Positions 1-8,177 of a DNA stretch of 42,981 nt are shown one piece after another (within the stretch, counting starts at the first letter, position 1; the number at the start of each line of letters is the position of its first letter). The notes under the pieces were generated by a model. It was not told the DNA's origin. It did not search any database and was given only the letters and a program-made list of their open reading frames with translations. The stretch comes from Acidobacteriota bacterium. Lineage in GTDB: Bacteria; Acidobacteriota; Blastocatellia; RBC074. A program made the translations under genes and the position numbers. The stretch spans positions 1 to 42,981 of the forward strand of contig JAEUQO010000468.1 of NCBI GenBank assembly GCA_016789605.1. Reading direction: 5' to 3'.

Positions 1-363
1 GATGGGCCGGGGTTGTCACAGTGTTTGACCTATATCGGCATCACGGTGCTGGCCTGCATCGGCTATGGCGCAGTGTTTATGGTCATCGGTTTGTTTTTCC
101 GCAATCCGATCATTCCGGCGCTGGCCGTCTATGGCTGGGAATGGGTCAATTTCTTGTTGCCGCCGCTGCTGAAAAAAATCAGCATCATTCATTACCTGCG
201 CACACTCGCGCCCGTACCGATGAGCGAAGGTCCGCTGGCAACCATCGTCGAACCGACGCCCGCCTGGATTTCGATTCCGAGCCTGATTTTGTTTACGGGC
301 ATTGTGTTGATCCTGGCCAGTCTGCGCATTCGCAAACTGGAAATCAGTTACGGTTCAGAATAA
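1..363 (+). CDS. ABC-2 type transporter permease, C-terminal fragment
   Basis: The frame is open from base 1 without a stop, so this is the 3' part of a gene that begins outside the window; the first visible TTG at 13 is not a credible start. The visible 120 residues hold a membrane segment near the N-terminus (ITVLACIGYGAVFMVIGLFF), a soluble loop, and a second hydrophobic segment near the end (LILFTGIVLILASLRI) followed by a short charged tail. This is the usual ending of ABC-2 type export permeases, where the last helix follows an extracytoplasmic loop. Substrate cannot be told. The DoxX-like gene follows 19 bases later on the same strand, so the two are probably co-transcribed. Family placement rests on topology and general resemblance only. 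Confidence 0.55.
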   Translation, partial: DGPGLSQCLTYIGITVLACIGYGAVFMVIGLFFRNPIIPALAVYGWEWVNFLLPPLLKKISIIHYLRTLAPVPMSEGPLATIVEPTPAWISIPSLILFTGIVLILASLRIRKLEISYGSE

Positions 364-382
364 CGGCGAGGAGGGCAACGCA

Positions 383-1060
383 ATGTCAATCGAAACCGCC
401 TTGGACGCCTTGCACGCGCGCGCACGCCGCAGCCCGTTTTTGCATCGCTTTACTGAATTCAACCGCATTCTGTTGGGCATCAGCTTTATCGCGCCGGGAT
501 TGACCAAAGCCCTGGGCAATCGCTTCACGGTGCTGGGCACGGACACGCCGGTCGGCTTTTTCTTTGAAGCAATGTATCAAACCGGCTGGTATTGGCGCTT
601 TATCGGATTGGCGCAGATCGTGGCTTCGTTGCTGGTGCTCTTTTCGCGCACGGCGACGCTGGGCGCGGTGATGTTCTTTCCCATCATCCTGAACATCTTC
701 ATCATTACCGTGTCGTTACGTTTCACGGGCACACCGGTGATCACGGGATTGATGTTGCTGGCCTGCACCTATCTGCTCTGCTGGGACTATCCGAAATTCA
801 AACCGCTGCTGTTCAATTCTTCAGCCCAATCTGAACTCAGCATTACAGAGCCGCAACGGCATTGGCTGGAACGCATTGGGTTCGCCCTGGCGGCAATAAG
901 CGGCTTGGTTCTGACACTGCCAACACGCGGGCTGGGCATTCCGTTTTCTGCTCCAGTGGTGATTGGCTGTCTGGTGATAGGCTTTTTGGGTGGATTGTTG
1001 ATCTTATTGGGCTGGTATTTGGTCGCGCGCCAAAATCGTCTTCAACCGCAACACGGTTGA
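383..1060 (+). CDS. DoxX-like integral membrane protein
   Basis: A 225-residue protein with about five predicted membrane helices. After a short cytoplasmic head comes a first helix (LLGISFIAPGLTKALG), a loop with a WYWRFIGLAQI segment, helices around residues 80-100 and 110-135, and a final helix near 195-215. The arrangement resembles DoxX/DoxD-like small membrane proteins, whose biochemical role is mostly unknown (DoxD is linked to quinone-dependent oxidation, others to redox stress). The ATG at 383 is supported by a strong GAGGAGGG ribosome binding site about 8 bases upstream. The stop codon lies inside a 14-bp inverted repeat (1035-1067). It probably forms an operon with the upstream permease. 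Function is not deducible. Confidence 0.6.
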   Translation: MSIETALDALHARARRSPFLHRFTEFNRILLGISFIAPGLTKALGNRFTVLGTDTPVGFFFEAMYQTGWYWRFIGLAQIVASLLVLFSRTATLGAVMFFPIILNIFIITVSLRFTGTPVITGLMLLACTYLLCWDYPKFKPLLFNSSAQSELSITEPQRHWLERIGFALAAISGLVLTLPTRGLGIPFSAPVVIGCLVIGFLGGLLILLGWYLVARQNRLQPQHG

Positions 1061-1067
1061 AGACGAT
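1035..1067 (+). repeat. 14-bp perfect inverted repeat across the stop codon
   Basis: ATCGTCTTCAACCG (1035-1048) and its exact complement (1054-1067) flank a five-base loop CAACA. The TGA of the DoxX-like gene lies in the right arm. No T-tract follows directly, so it is either a terminator assisted by the next hairpin or an mRNA 3'-end stabiliser. Confidence 0.7.
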
Positions 1068-1089
1068 CCGGCTCGCCATCAATTGTCTT

Positions 1090-1128
1090 GCCGCACACAG
1101 CCAGTGCGGCTATCGGCTTTCTTTTTGA
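1090..1128 (+). terminator. Probable rho-independent terminator between convergent genes
   Basis: GCCGCAC (1090-1096) and GTGCGGC (1104-1110) form a 7-bp GC-rich stem with a seven-base loop, followed by a T-rich stretch (CTTTCTTTTT) on the plus strand. It sits between the DoxX-like gene (plus) and the DedA gene (minus), whose stop codon overlaps the stem. Confidence 0.5.
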
Positions 1129-1760
1129 CTGCGGCGCGCACGCCAATATTCAAAGACGGCGGGCAACACCGACAGAATGATGATGACAAAAATCACCAGC
1201 GTGAAGTTGCGCTTGACCACCGGAATGTTGCCAAACCAGTATCCCGCCGCGACAAACAGGACAATCCAGATAATCCCGCCCACGACGTTGTAGACCAGAA
1301 ACTTCGCATAGGTCATTTGTCCGATGCCCGCCACAAACGGAGCAAAGGTGCGGATGATGGGCATAAAGCGCGCGATGATGATCGTTTTGCCGCCGTATTT
1401 CTCGTAAAACTCGTGCGTACGTTGCAGGTGCTCGCGATTCAGCCAACGCGAGTTTTGACTGCTAAACACCCTTGGGCCGAGTTTGTATCCTACCCAGTAA
1501 TTGACCGTGTCGCCCAGGATTGCGGCGATGGAAAGCAGCACGCTGACCCAGAAGACATTGAGCGCATCTTTGGCAGCCAATGCGCCAATGGCAAAGAGCA
1601 ACGAATCGCCCGGCAAAAACGGCGTGACGACCAAGCCTGTTTCGCAAAAGATGATCAGAAACAGAATGGCATAGGTCCAGGTGCCGTATTGCTGCACGAG
1701 TTCGACCAGGTGTTTGTCCAGATGCAGGATGAAATCAATGAGGTATTTGATGAGTTCCAT
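1110..1760 (-). CDS. DedA family membrane protein (VTT domain)
   Basis: DedA/VTT proteins are inner-membrane proteins needed for envelope homeostasis; several members flip undecaprenyl phosphate or phosphatidylethanolamine. This 216-residue protein carries the family signature residues: Glu40 in the FCETG motif, the TPFLPGDSLL segment (46-55), and Arg131 and Arg137 in ARFMPIIRTFAP. These match residues known to be essential in E. coli DedA members. About five hydrophobic segments are visible. I chose the ATG at 1760 (MELIKYL); a longer TTG start at 1817 would overlap pcm and has no support. Neither has a clear ribosome binding site, so translation may be coupled to pcm, which ends 31 bases upstream. 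It is the third gene of surE-pcm-dedA. Confidence 0.85.
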   Translation of the reverse strand: MELIKYLIDFILHLDKHLVELVQQYGTWTYAILFLIIFCETGLVVTPFLPGDSLLFAIGALAAKDALNVFWVSVLLSIAAILGDTVNYWVGYKLGPRVFSSQNSRWLNREHLQRTHEFYEKYGGKTIIIARFMPIIRTFAPFVAGIGQMTYAKFLVYNVVGGIIWIVLFVAAGYWFGNIPVVKRNFTLVIFVIIILSVLPAVFEYWRARRSQKESR

Positions 1761-1791
1761 TCGTTGGTGTGTCGTAAATTGAAGTTGAGGT

Positions 1792-2466
1792 TTATTTTTC
1801 CCAGCCGTATTTGCCAATTAATTTGACGAATTGGCACGGGCCGCAATCTTCTGTTTGCGTGCCGTCTTCGGTGCGCGTCAGGCGCAACAGACGTTGCTCT
1901 TTTTCCGAGCCGACGGGAATGACCAGATGGCCGCCCACAGAAAGTTGGTTGACAAGCGATTGGGGCACGGCAGGAGCACCTGCGGCTACCAGAATTCCGC
2001 GATAAGGCGCGAATTCGTTCCAGCCATAGGTACCGTCAAAACATTTGATCGTGGCGTTGTAAATGCCCAGTTCGCGCAACCGCTGTTGCGCAGCACGCGC
2101 CAATTCGGGCAATCGTTCCAAAGCAAAGACCTGTCCGGCGACTTGGGCCAGCACCGCCGTTTGATAACCAGAACCAGCGCCGATTTCGAGCACGCGATCT
2201 TGCTTGGTGATTTCGAGCAGCTCCGTTTCGCGCGCCACGATGTAGGGTTGCGAAATCGTCTGCGCAAAATCAATCGGCAACGCGTGGTCGCCGTATGCGT
2301 GTGAACGCAAGGCTTCAGGCACAAATAAATGTCGGGGGATTTTTTCCAGCGCCGCCAATACGCGTTCATCGCGAATACGTTGTTTGCGCAAACGCGCAAC
2401 CATCTCGCCGCGTTCGCGGGCAAACGCCGGGCTATCGGCAGCCTGGTTGAAATTAGGGCTGGACAT
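1792..2466 (-). CDS. pcm: Protein-L-isoaspartate O-methyltransferase
   Basis: Transfers a methyl group from S-adenosylmethionine to L-isoaspartyl residues in aged proteins, starting their repair in the cytoplasm. The 224-residue length is typical. Visible motifs are RHLFVP (45-50), the family hallmark TISQP (70-74), SAM-binding motif I EIGAGSGYQT (94-103) and a late VNQLSVGGHLVIPVG strand-turn. The ATG at 2466 is preferred over a TTG at 2475. It overlaps the 3' end of surE by 14 bases, the classic surE-pcm pair known from many bacteria and consistent with translational coupling, because no good ribosome binding site is seen. Confidence 0.95.
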   Translation of the reverse strand: MSSPNFNQAADSPAFARERGEMVARLRKQRIRDERVLAALEKIPRHLFVPEALRSHAYGDHALPIDFAQTISQPYIVARETELLEITKQDRVLEIGAGSGYQTAVLAQVAGQVFALERLPELARAAQQRLRELGIYNATIKCFDGTYGWNEFAPYRGILVAAGAPAVPQSLVNQLSVGGHLVIPVGSEKEQRLLRLTRTEDGTQTEDCGPCQFVKLIGKYGWEK

Positions 2467-3205
2467 GAGAAGCAAACGTGTTTCGGCCGCGCAGTAATTC
2501 CAGCGTGCGGTAATCAGTTAAATCTGTGCGCAACGGTGTGATTGAAACCAGGCCTTCGGCAATGGCAGCAAAATCACTAGCGCGATCTTCTTTCCACGAA
2601 AGTTTCTGAACGCCGATCCAGTAATACGATTTTCCGCGTGGATCAACGCCTTCGATGATGTCAGAGACCGATGACGCCACACCTTGATGCGTCAACCGCG
2701 CGCCGCGAATTTCGCCGGGCGGCACGTTAACGTTCAGGATCGTGCCTTCGGGCAATCCTTCCTGCAACACCTGCGAAGTCAGTTGCGCGGCAAAATGCGC
2801 GGCGTGCGAAAAATCCCCTTCACGCGCAGTCAGGCTGACGGCAATGCCCGGCAATTTGAAAATGCCCGCTTCAAATGCACCGGCAACCGTTCCCGAATAG
2901 GTGATGTCATCACCCAGATTGGCTCCGTGATTGATGCCAGAAACAACGATGTCCGGGCGTTCTGGCAGAATCTTTGTCACCGCCAACAACACGCAATCCG
3001 TCGGCGTGCCATCCACCGAATAGCGACGTTCGCCCAGTTGCCGCACGCGCAACGGGCGCGTCAGCGTGATCGAATGCGCTGTCGCACTCTGCTCTGAAGC
3101 AGGCGCAACCACTGTCACTTCACCGACAGCCGACAGCGCTTCTGTCAGCGCGGCAATCCCATCGGAAAAATATCCGTCGTCGTTGGTCACTAAAATTCTT
3201 GGCAT
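2453..3205 (-). CDS. surE: 5'/3'-nucleotidase SurE
   Basis: A metal-dependent nucleoside 5'- and 3'-monophosphatase important in stationary phase and stress survival. The 250-residue length fits the family. Active-site features are N8-D9-D10 in ILVTNDDG, the ASEQS serine at residue 40, and the SGINHGANLGDD metal/phosphate loop (89-100) with Asn92. The ATG at 3205 (MPRILV) is the conserved SurE start; the in-frame extension up to 3496 is low-complexity and rejected. It is divergent from the AI-2E family gene, and pcm overlaps its 3' end. Confidence 0.96.
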   Translation of the reverse strand: MPRILVTNDDGYFSDGIAALTEALSAVGEVTVVAPASEQSATAHSITLTRPLRVRQLGERRYSVDGTPTDCVLLAVTKILPERPDIVVSGINHGANLGDDITYSGTVAGAFEAGIFKLPGIAVSLTAREGDFSHAAHFAAQLTSQVLQEGLPEGTILNVNVPPGEIRGARLTHQGVASSVSDIIEGVDPRGKSYYWIGVQKLSWKEDRASDFAAIAEGLVSITPLRTDLTDYRTLELLRGRNTFASHVQP

Positions 3206-3310
3206 AACAACAGATGAAGTCTTTAGATGATCTCTTTCGCTGAAAATTGCGGGGTCAGGCGGCATCTTCGCCGATTCTGCCCATTTGGCGCAATGGAGTC
3301 GGCCAAGTCT

Positions 3311-3339
3311 TTGCCTTAGGTTTTGCGGTGGAAGATAAT
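3311..3339 (+). promoter_or_regulatory. Candidate sigma70 promoter for the AI-2E family gene
   Basis: TTGCCT (3311-3316) and GATAAT (3334-3339) are separated by 17 bases. The predicted transcription start falls only about 5 bases before the ATG at 3351, which has no Shine-Dalgarno sequence, so a nearly leaderless mRNA is suggested. Hexamers were matched by eye. Confidence 0.4.
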
Positions 3340-3350
3340 CGCCGCCGTTT

Positions 3351-4505
3351 ATGGCTGATGAACGGATTTCCACAATCCTGCAAGGGCAACAATCCCGGCG
3401 CGTCGCATTACAAGTCATCTGGCTGGTCGTGCTGACGCTGGTCGGCATTTGGTTGTTGTATGCCTTGCGCACGGTGCTGCTGCTGCTCGCCTTCACCGTT
3501 ATCTTTTGCTATGTGCTGGCGCCGCTGGTGGATTTGCTGACGCGTCCCATTCGCCTGGGTCAGCGTGCGTGGCAATTACCGCGCAGTCTGGCCATCAGTC
3601 TGGTGTATTTGCTGTTGGCTGGTATCGTGGCGTTGGCGATTGACCGTTTAGCGCCGCTGTTATCTGACCAGTTGAGCGCCTTTGCCGATAACTTGCCTAA
3701 TTACGTCCGGCAATTGGATCAATACGCCAAAAACCTGGCGGCGTTGCCCACCCGCTACCGGCTGCCAATGGCCTGGCGACAACCGCTAACAGACTGGTTA
3801 GGCTCTGCCCAATTGAATGTCGTTGCGTGGTTACAGGCGCTCACCGTCAAACTGGTCCGGCTAACGTTGTTTTTGCCCTGGTTGATCCTGATTCCGGTGC
3901 TGGGCTTTTTCTTTCTCAAGGATGCTAAAACCATCAGCCAGCAAATGTTGTCGTCGCTTTCTGCCGCAGATTTACGCTTTCGCGTGACGCTGTTTTTGAA
4001 AGACGTCAGCGAAACGCTGGCCAGTTACATTCGCACGCAACTGATCGCCTGTGTACTGGTTGGCGTAATCGAAGGGCTGGTGTTGTGGCTGCTTGGCGTT
4101 CCCTATCCGCTGGTATTTGCGCTGGCCGCAGGCATTTTGGAATTCATTCCCGTGGTGGGGCCCTTCACACTGGGCGTGGCGGCAACACTGGTATCCAGCT
4201 TTCATTCGTGGAATCACGCATTGCTGGTGGCGGGCTTTTTGTCCATCTATCGCGTTGTTCACGATTATGTCATTTATCCGCGCTTGATCAGCGCAGGCGT
4301 TGAAATCCACCCGGTCGTGGTCATTCTGGCCGTGTTATGCGGCGCGGAATTGGGCGGTGTCACAGGCGTGTTTTTGAGCGTGCCGGTCGCGGCGTTGCTG
4401 ATTGTATGTTGGCGACACTGGCGCGATTTGCAACTGGACCGGGCAGCAACCCTGGTGACCGCAGAAGAACGCCCGCTGGTCGAAAGCTATTTTGCCGAAG
4501 ATTGA
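3351..4505 (+). CDS. AI-2E family transporter (TqsA/PerM type permease)
   Basis: A 384-residue polytopic inner-membrane protein. It begins with two close helices (about residues 20-60), has a helix near 85-105, a long extracytoplasmic region (about 110-165), a helix at about 175-190 (LFLPWLILIPVLGFFFLKD), and a C-terminal block of helices with the family-typical ILEFIPVVGPF motif (about 262-272) followed by HDYVIYPRLI. Members range from the AI-2 exporter TqsA to Na+/H+ antiporters, so the substrate is open. The gene is divergent from surE. The ATG at 3351 lacks a ribosome binding site; see the overlapping promoter candidate. The C-terminus ends in an acidic tail. Confidence 0.9.
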   Translation: MADERISTILQGQQSRRVALQVIWLVVLTLVGIWLLYALRTVLLLLAFTVIFCYVLAPLVDLLTRPIRLGQRAWQLPRSLAISLVYLLLAGIVALAIDRLAPLLSDQLSAFADNLPNYVRQLDQYAKNLAALPTRYRLPMAWRQPLTDWLGSAQLNVVAWLQALTVKLVRLTLFLPWLILIPVLGFFFLKDAKTISQQMLSSLSAADLRFRVTLFLKDVSETLASYIRTQLIACVLVGVIEGLVLWLLGVPYPLVFALAAGILEFIPVVGPFTLGVAATLVSSFHSWNHALLVAGFLSIYRVVHDYVIYPRLISAGVEIHPVVVILAVLCGAELGGVTGVFLSVPVAALLIVCWRHWRDLQLDRAATLVTAEERPLVESYFAED

Positions 4506-4523
4506 GCGCTGAGGATTTTGCTT

Positions 4524-4871
4524 ATGCCCACTTATGCAACGGATCGGGAGTCGTTGGAACGCGATTGTGAGTTGGAATTTTTCGTCGCCGGAGGTCCGGG
4601 CGGCCAGCATCGCAACAAAGTCGAAACCGGCGTGCGATTGACTCACAAACCTTCGGGAACGGTGGTCACCGCAACCGAACGCCGTTCGCAATCAGCCAAT
4701 CGCGAGGCTGCGTTTGAACGCATGGCCGAAAAGCTGGAAGCCCTGCAACGCGTCCGCAAACCGCGCCGCCCAACCAAACCATCCACCGCCGCCAAAGCCA
4801 AACGGCGCGACGACAAACGCAAACAAAGCGAACGAAAACAAAGTCGCTCAAAAGTAAAAACCGGCGAATAA
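4524..4871 (+). CDS. Stand-alone peptide chain release factor-like protein (GGQ domain)
   Basis: A 115-residue protein with only the peptidyl-tRNA hydrolysing RF-1 domain. The catalytic GGQ is at residues 26-28 within AGGPGGQHRNKVETGV, followed by the SQSANREAAFERM segment. The last 40 residues are strongly basic (Lys/Arg with Ser/Gln), as in ArfB/YaeJ and mitochondrial ICT1/C12orf65, where such a tail sits in the empty mRNA channel of stalled ribosomes. Codon-recognition domains are absent, so a ribosome-rescue role is inferred, not proven. Start at ATG 4524 is supported by GAGG 9 bases upstream; a TTG at 4518 is a weaker alternative. It follows the AI-2E family gene by 18 bases, probably in one transcript. 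Confidence 0.8.
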   Translation: MPTYATDRESLERDCELEFFVAGGPGGQHRNKVETGVRLTHKPSGTVVTATERRSQSANREAAFERMAEKLEALQRVRKPRRPTKPSTAAKAKRRDDKRKQSERKQSRSKVKTGE

Positions 4872-4949
4872 AGAACCGAAACCGGCTGCGCCCTCAACGC
4901 CCAAAACGGTTGCATTCTTACGTTGCCACTTTCGTAAGCGCTGCCGGGG

Positions 4950-7151
4950 TTAGTTTTCAACAGTCATCTTGAAATTGTTCAGCCGAAACACCAGGTAGCG
5001 AAAATCTCCTGGCGCCAAGACGCGCTGCCCGTCGCTGCGAAAATGAATCGCATGTGTGCCCGGCGGAACTGTCAGCGTTCTGGTCAGTGGCGTCGGCTTC
5101 TGCCCGGTTTGCAGATGTTCTGTCAGTAACGGACCACTGATCCACAGATTCGCATCGTTTTCTGTGATCACTGAGGTTTCCAGTCTGACTTGGCGCGGAT
5201 GCGCGGCCCCGTTTGTCACCTGCAATTCACCAATGGCTGAACACCAGCGGAAATTGTTGTCAGGCGGTCCTTCGGGTTCTGAACAACCTTCCGCCCACAC
5301 CAACAACAACGGATGCAAAGCGTCTTCGTGTTTGGCATCCCAGGCGCCGCCAAATTTTGCGCGCAATTGCCCTTCCAAATTCCGCAGGTCAAAGAAGATC
5401 AGCTTTCCGTCATCGCTGACAAACTGCGGCGCGCCCAATACCCCAATCAATTCGTTTTCGACTTTGGCATCGTTGTACCCGTTGCGATTCAAATACAGCC
5501 CTTGAAAACCTGACAACACAATCTGTTCGATCATTTCCGGCGTTGGCTTTTTGCTCAAAAGAGTTTGCCAGACTTCGCTGGCACGGCCTTTCATCGCACC
5601 ATAACTCCAGCGCAATCCTTGTGTCAGCAAATACCCGCGCGCGTGGTCATAATCAAACATCTTGCCCACTTTGGGATTTTCTGGAAACGGCACAATCGGA
5701 AGCTGAAAGATCGCCGCCCCCGCAGGCATCGTTCCCTGCACCTGGCGCATGAATTTCTGATCGGAATCAAATTCGGATTTGATCTTGGGGTAATCCGGCA
5801 CAAAACGCGCAGAGGTTTGATCCAGCACACCCAACACCAACACCAATGCGAGCAACGCGACAAACACGCCGCGCCGTGCTGCATTTGTGACGTAACGTCG
5901 CGCAAGTTGATCCAACAGCAATGCCACGGTTAACAATGCGAAAAAGGCGATATAAATGCTGATGCGGTTATAAGCGCGAATCTTGGGGGTCAGAATCAGC
6001 GCAATCAACGCGCTAAAACTGCCAAAGGTGGCCAGCAACACAGCGCTCAGGTTCAGAATGCTCAAGTAACTGATGACGCCTTGGCTACCATCGTCTTCAA
6101 TGCGCCGCAATTCAGGTTTTCTGACAATGACCCAACCCAGCAACAACAAAAACCCCAGGGTGCCAACTGCGCCTAACGAAGCATCATCGTTTTCATTGAT
6201 AAGCAATCGCTGATTGAACGCCGCTTTCAGTTTTGCCGCCAGAAATACACGATGGCCACTGACAGGCAGGATCAACTGCGAAAGGCGCATCGCATAAATT
6301 TCGGCGTCTATCGCGTGGCGGCGCACACTGGGCGTATCGCCCTGCTGGCGCAAATACAGAATGCTTGGCAACAAATTGGCAACCAATCCACCAAAAATCA
6401 GCGCCACCAAAGCAACTGGCAACGCCAAACACCGCCAATTCTGCCGTTGAATTGCAACCAAACAGCCCACGAGCAACAAAAAGAAACAGCCGAAATAGGC
6501 GAAATACGTCCCGCCACCAGACATCAGCAGGCAAATAGCCACGCTGCCGAGCAATTTGTGATCGCGCAGCTTCACAGAAAATTTTCCCGTGTTCGCATCT
6601 ACCAACGTCAGCTTGCCTGTCGCCAGCCACAAAACAACCAACACCATCAACGGCACCAAAAAGTACGCAGCAAGAAACAAATGATGCTGTCCGCGCACAA
6701 AATGAAACGGCAAAAATGTGTAAAGCAAACTGGCGAGTATCGCCACAACCTGCGACACACCAAATTGGCGCAATGTATACAAAGCCGTGATGGTCACCAA
6801 AGGAAAGGTCAGCAAGAAAGAAAGATTCAGCACGACTCCATAATTGTGCGAAACCACCCCCAGCAGTTTGAGCAACAACAGCAAAAAGTTGTTGTCAGAC
6901 ATCGGCACATCGCGCAAATCCAATCCATCAGGCGCATTCATTGCGGGGTTGGAAACGTGCCAGCCGAAATCAAGAATGCCTTTGACCAGTAGCGCGTTGA
7001 ATTTCGCTTCGCCGTAATAGGTCAGCGGCACGCGCAAATCGGCTCGCCACAATTGCAACGACCAAACGAGAAAAAGCAGACATAGGCCAACAGCCAGCAA
7101 GTAGGCAGCGAGGTCTTTTCCACGCGCCGCCGTCATAGGCGATTCATTCAT
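4950..7151 (-). CDS. Large polytopic membrane protein, GT-C glycosyltransferase-like
   Basis: A 733-residue protein with at least ten hydrophobic helices in the first about 480 residues (for example AAYLLAVGLCLLFLVWSL near 15-32) and a soluble C-terminal domain of about 250 residues. A long extracytoplasmic loop follows the first helix (YYGEAKFNALL...), and LPFHFVRGQHHLFLAAYF is a recognisable segment near residue 145. This layout resembles GT-C fold glycosyltransferases using lipid-linked sugars, but I see no diagnostic motif, so function is open. Start ATG at 7151 is preferred, with GGAAAG about 9 bases upstream; ATG at 7196 and a start at 7226 are possible. It is divergent from a SAM methyltransferase, which could act in the same envelope or glycolipid pathway. 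Confidence 0.7.
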   Translation of the reverse strand: MNESPMTAARGKDLAAYLLAVGLCLLFLVWSLQLWRADLRVPLTYYGEAKFNALLVKGILDFGWHVSNPAMNAPDGLDLRDVPMSDNNFLLLLLKLLGVVSHNYGVVLNLSFLLTFPLVTITALYTLRQFGVSQVVAILASLLYTFLPFHFVRGQHHLFLAAYFLVPLMVLVVLWLATGKLTLVDANTGKFSVKLRDHKLLGSVAICLLMSGGGTYFAYFGCFFLLLVGCLVAIQRQNWRCLALPVALVALIFGGLVANLLPSILYLRQQGDTPSVRRHAIDAEIYAMRLSQLILPVSGHRVFLAAKLKAAFNQRLLINENDDASLGAVGTLGFLLLLGWVIVRKPELRRIEDDGSQGVISYLSILNLSAVLLATFGSFSALIALILTPKIRAYNRISIYIAFFALLTVALLLDQLARRYVTNAARRGVFVALLALVLVLGVLDQTSARFVPDYPKIKSEFDSDQKFMRQVQGTMPAGAAIFQLPIVPFPENPKVGKMFDYDHARGYLLTQGLRWSYGAMKGRASEVWQTLLSKKPTPEMIEQIVLSGFQGLYLNRNGYNDAKVENELIGVLGAPQFVSDDGKLIFFDLRNLEGQLRAKFGGAWDAKHEDALHPLLLVWAEGCSEPEGPPDNNFRWCSAIGELQVTNGAAHPRQVRLETSVITENDANLWISGPLLTEHLQTGQKPTPLTRTLTVPPGTHAIHFRSDGQRVLAPGDFRYLVFRLNNFKMTVEN

Positions 7152-7270
7152 ATGGATTCTTTCCGTGTCAGGTGTGGTAATGAAACTAAGCCGCATGAGT
7201 GTACTCTCGCTCGTGCAACCTGCCAAGACTTTTGCTGGCGCAGTTTCTCGGCTAAAGTTGCGCTACGTTT

Positions 7271-8047
7271 ATGCAAACCGAAGATTACCAATACCTCTAT
7301 GATCTGGAAGAAAGCTTCTGGTGGTTTGCTGGCATGCGCGAAATCGCAGCATCACTGCTTGATCCATTGTTGCCGCCTAGCGATCGCGTCATTCTGGATG
7401 CGGGCTGCGGTACGGGCGGCAATCTGGAATGGTTGACGCGCTATGCTGGCAACAATGGCCGCGTCGTCGGACTCGACTTGGTCGCGACCGCATTGGAATT
7501 TTGTCGCACACGAAACCACCAATACCTGGCGCAAGCGTCAGCAACCGAGCTTCCGTTCGCAGAAGATAGCTTTGACCTCATCACCAGTTTTGATGTGTTA
7601 GTACAAATTCCCGGCGAAGGCGCTGATGACCAAGCACTGCGTGAAATGCAGCGCGTGCTAAAACCGGACGGCATCGCATTCATACGCGGTGCGGCGTATC
7701 GCTGGATGCGCAGCGGGCATGATGAAGCGCTCGACACACAACGCCGCTATCAAATCAATGAACTCTGTGAAAAAACACGGCACGCGGGGCTGCAAGTGCT
7801 GCGCGCAACCTACGCCAATAGTTTGCTACTGCCTGCCGCAGTTTTGCGGCGGCTATTGCTAAAACGTTTAGGTTTGGCCGACAGCGGCTCAGACGTAAAA
7901 CCACTGCCTCCAAACTGGCAATGGCTGAATCGCCTGTTACAGCGCGCTCTTTCGTGCGAAGCGCGCTGGCTTCGTCAGCCACAAACAAGTTTGCCCGCAG
8001 GCCTTTCCGCAATTTGCATCGCGCGTAAGCCCGCGCGAAAGACATAG
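7271..8047 (+). CDS. Class I SAM-dependent methyltransferase
   Basis: A 258-residue methyltransferase with a Rossmann core. Motif I VILDAGCGTGGN lies at about residues 40-51, an acidic end of strand 2 is in VVGLDL (about 65-70), and ATELPFAEDSFDLITSFDVL (about 92-111) gives motifs II-III, typical of the Methyltransf_11 group. The N-terminal YLYDLEESFWWFAGMRE segment is common in methyltransferases beside glycan and lipid biosynthesis genes. The acceptor is unknown. The gene diverges from the GT-C-like gene across 119 bases, in which I see no convincing promoter. A possible signal-free cytoplasmic location is inferred. The start ATG at 7271 lacks a strong ribosome binding site. Confidence 0.85.
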   Translation: MQTEDYQYLYDLEESFWWFAGMREIAASLLDPLLPPSDRVILDAGCGTGGNLEWLTRYAGNNGRVVGLDLVATALEFCRTRNHQYLAQASATELPFAEDSFDLITSFDVLVQIPGEGADDQALREMQRVLKPDGIAFIRGAAYRWMRSGHDEALDTQRRYQINELCEKTRHAGLQVLRATYANSLLLPAAVLRRLLLKRLGLADSGSDVKPLPPNWQWLNRLLQRALSCEARWLRQPQTSLPAGLSAICIARKPARKT

Positions 8048-8134
8048 TGATGATCTGCCAATTGACACCCCCTAAGGCCAAAAATAGAATGATTTCGCTT
8101 TTCACCAATCACAGCAGTTAAACCTTCAACTAAA

Positions 8135-8153
8135 AACGGAGTTCGTCTCCGTT
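8135..8153 (+). repeat. Small hairpin upstream of the GlsB-like gene
   Basis: AACGGAG (8135-8141) and CTCCGTT (8147-8153) can pair around a five-base loop TTCGT. It lies 24 bases before the start codon at 8178, so it would be in the leader or act as a weak terminator of the methyltransferase gene. Confidence 0.4.
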
Positions 8154-8177
8154 CCTGCGCTAGCAAGGAGGCTTGCC

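Noticed and set aside
1083..1826. 247-codon plus-strand frame
   Set aside because: Exact antisense of the DedA gene, very charged and without homology signals.
3206..3496. N-terminal extension of SurE
   Set aside because: The family starts at MPRILVTNDDG (3205); the extra part is low-complexity, overlaps the AI-2E family gene and its promoter.
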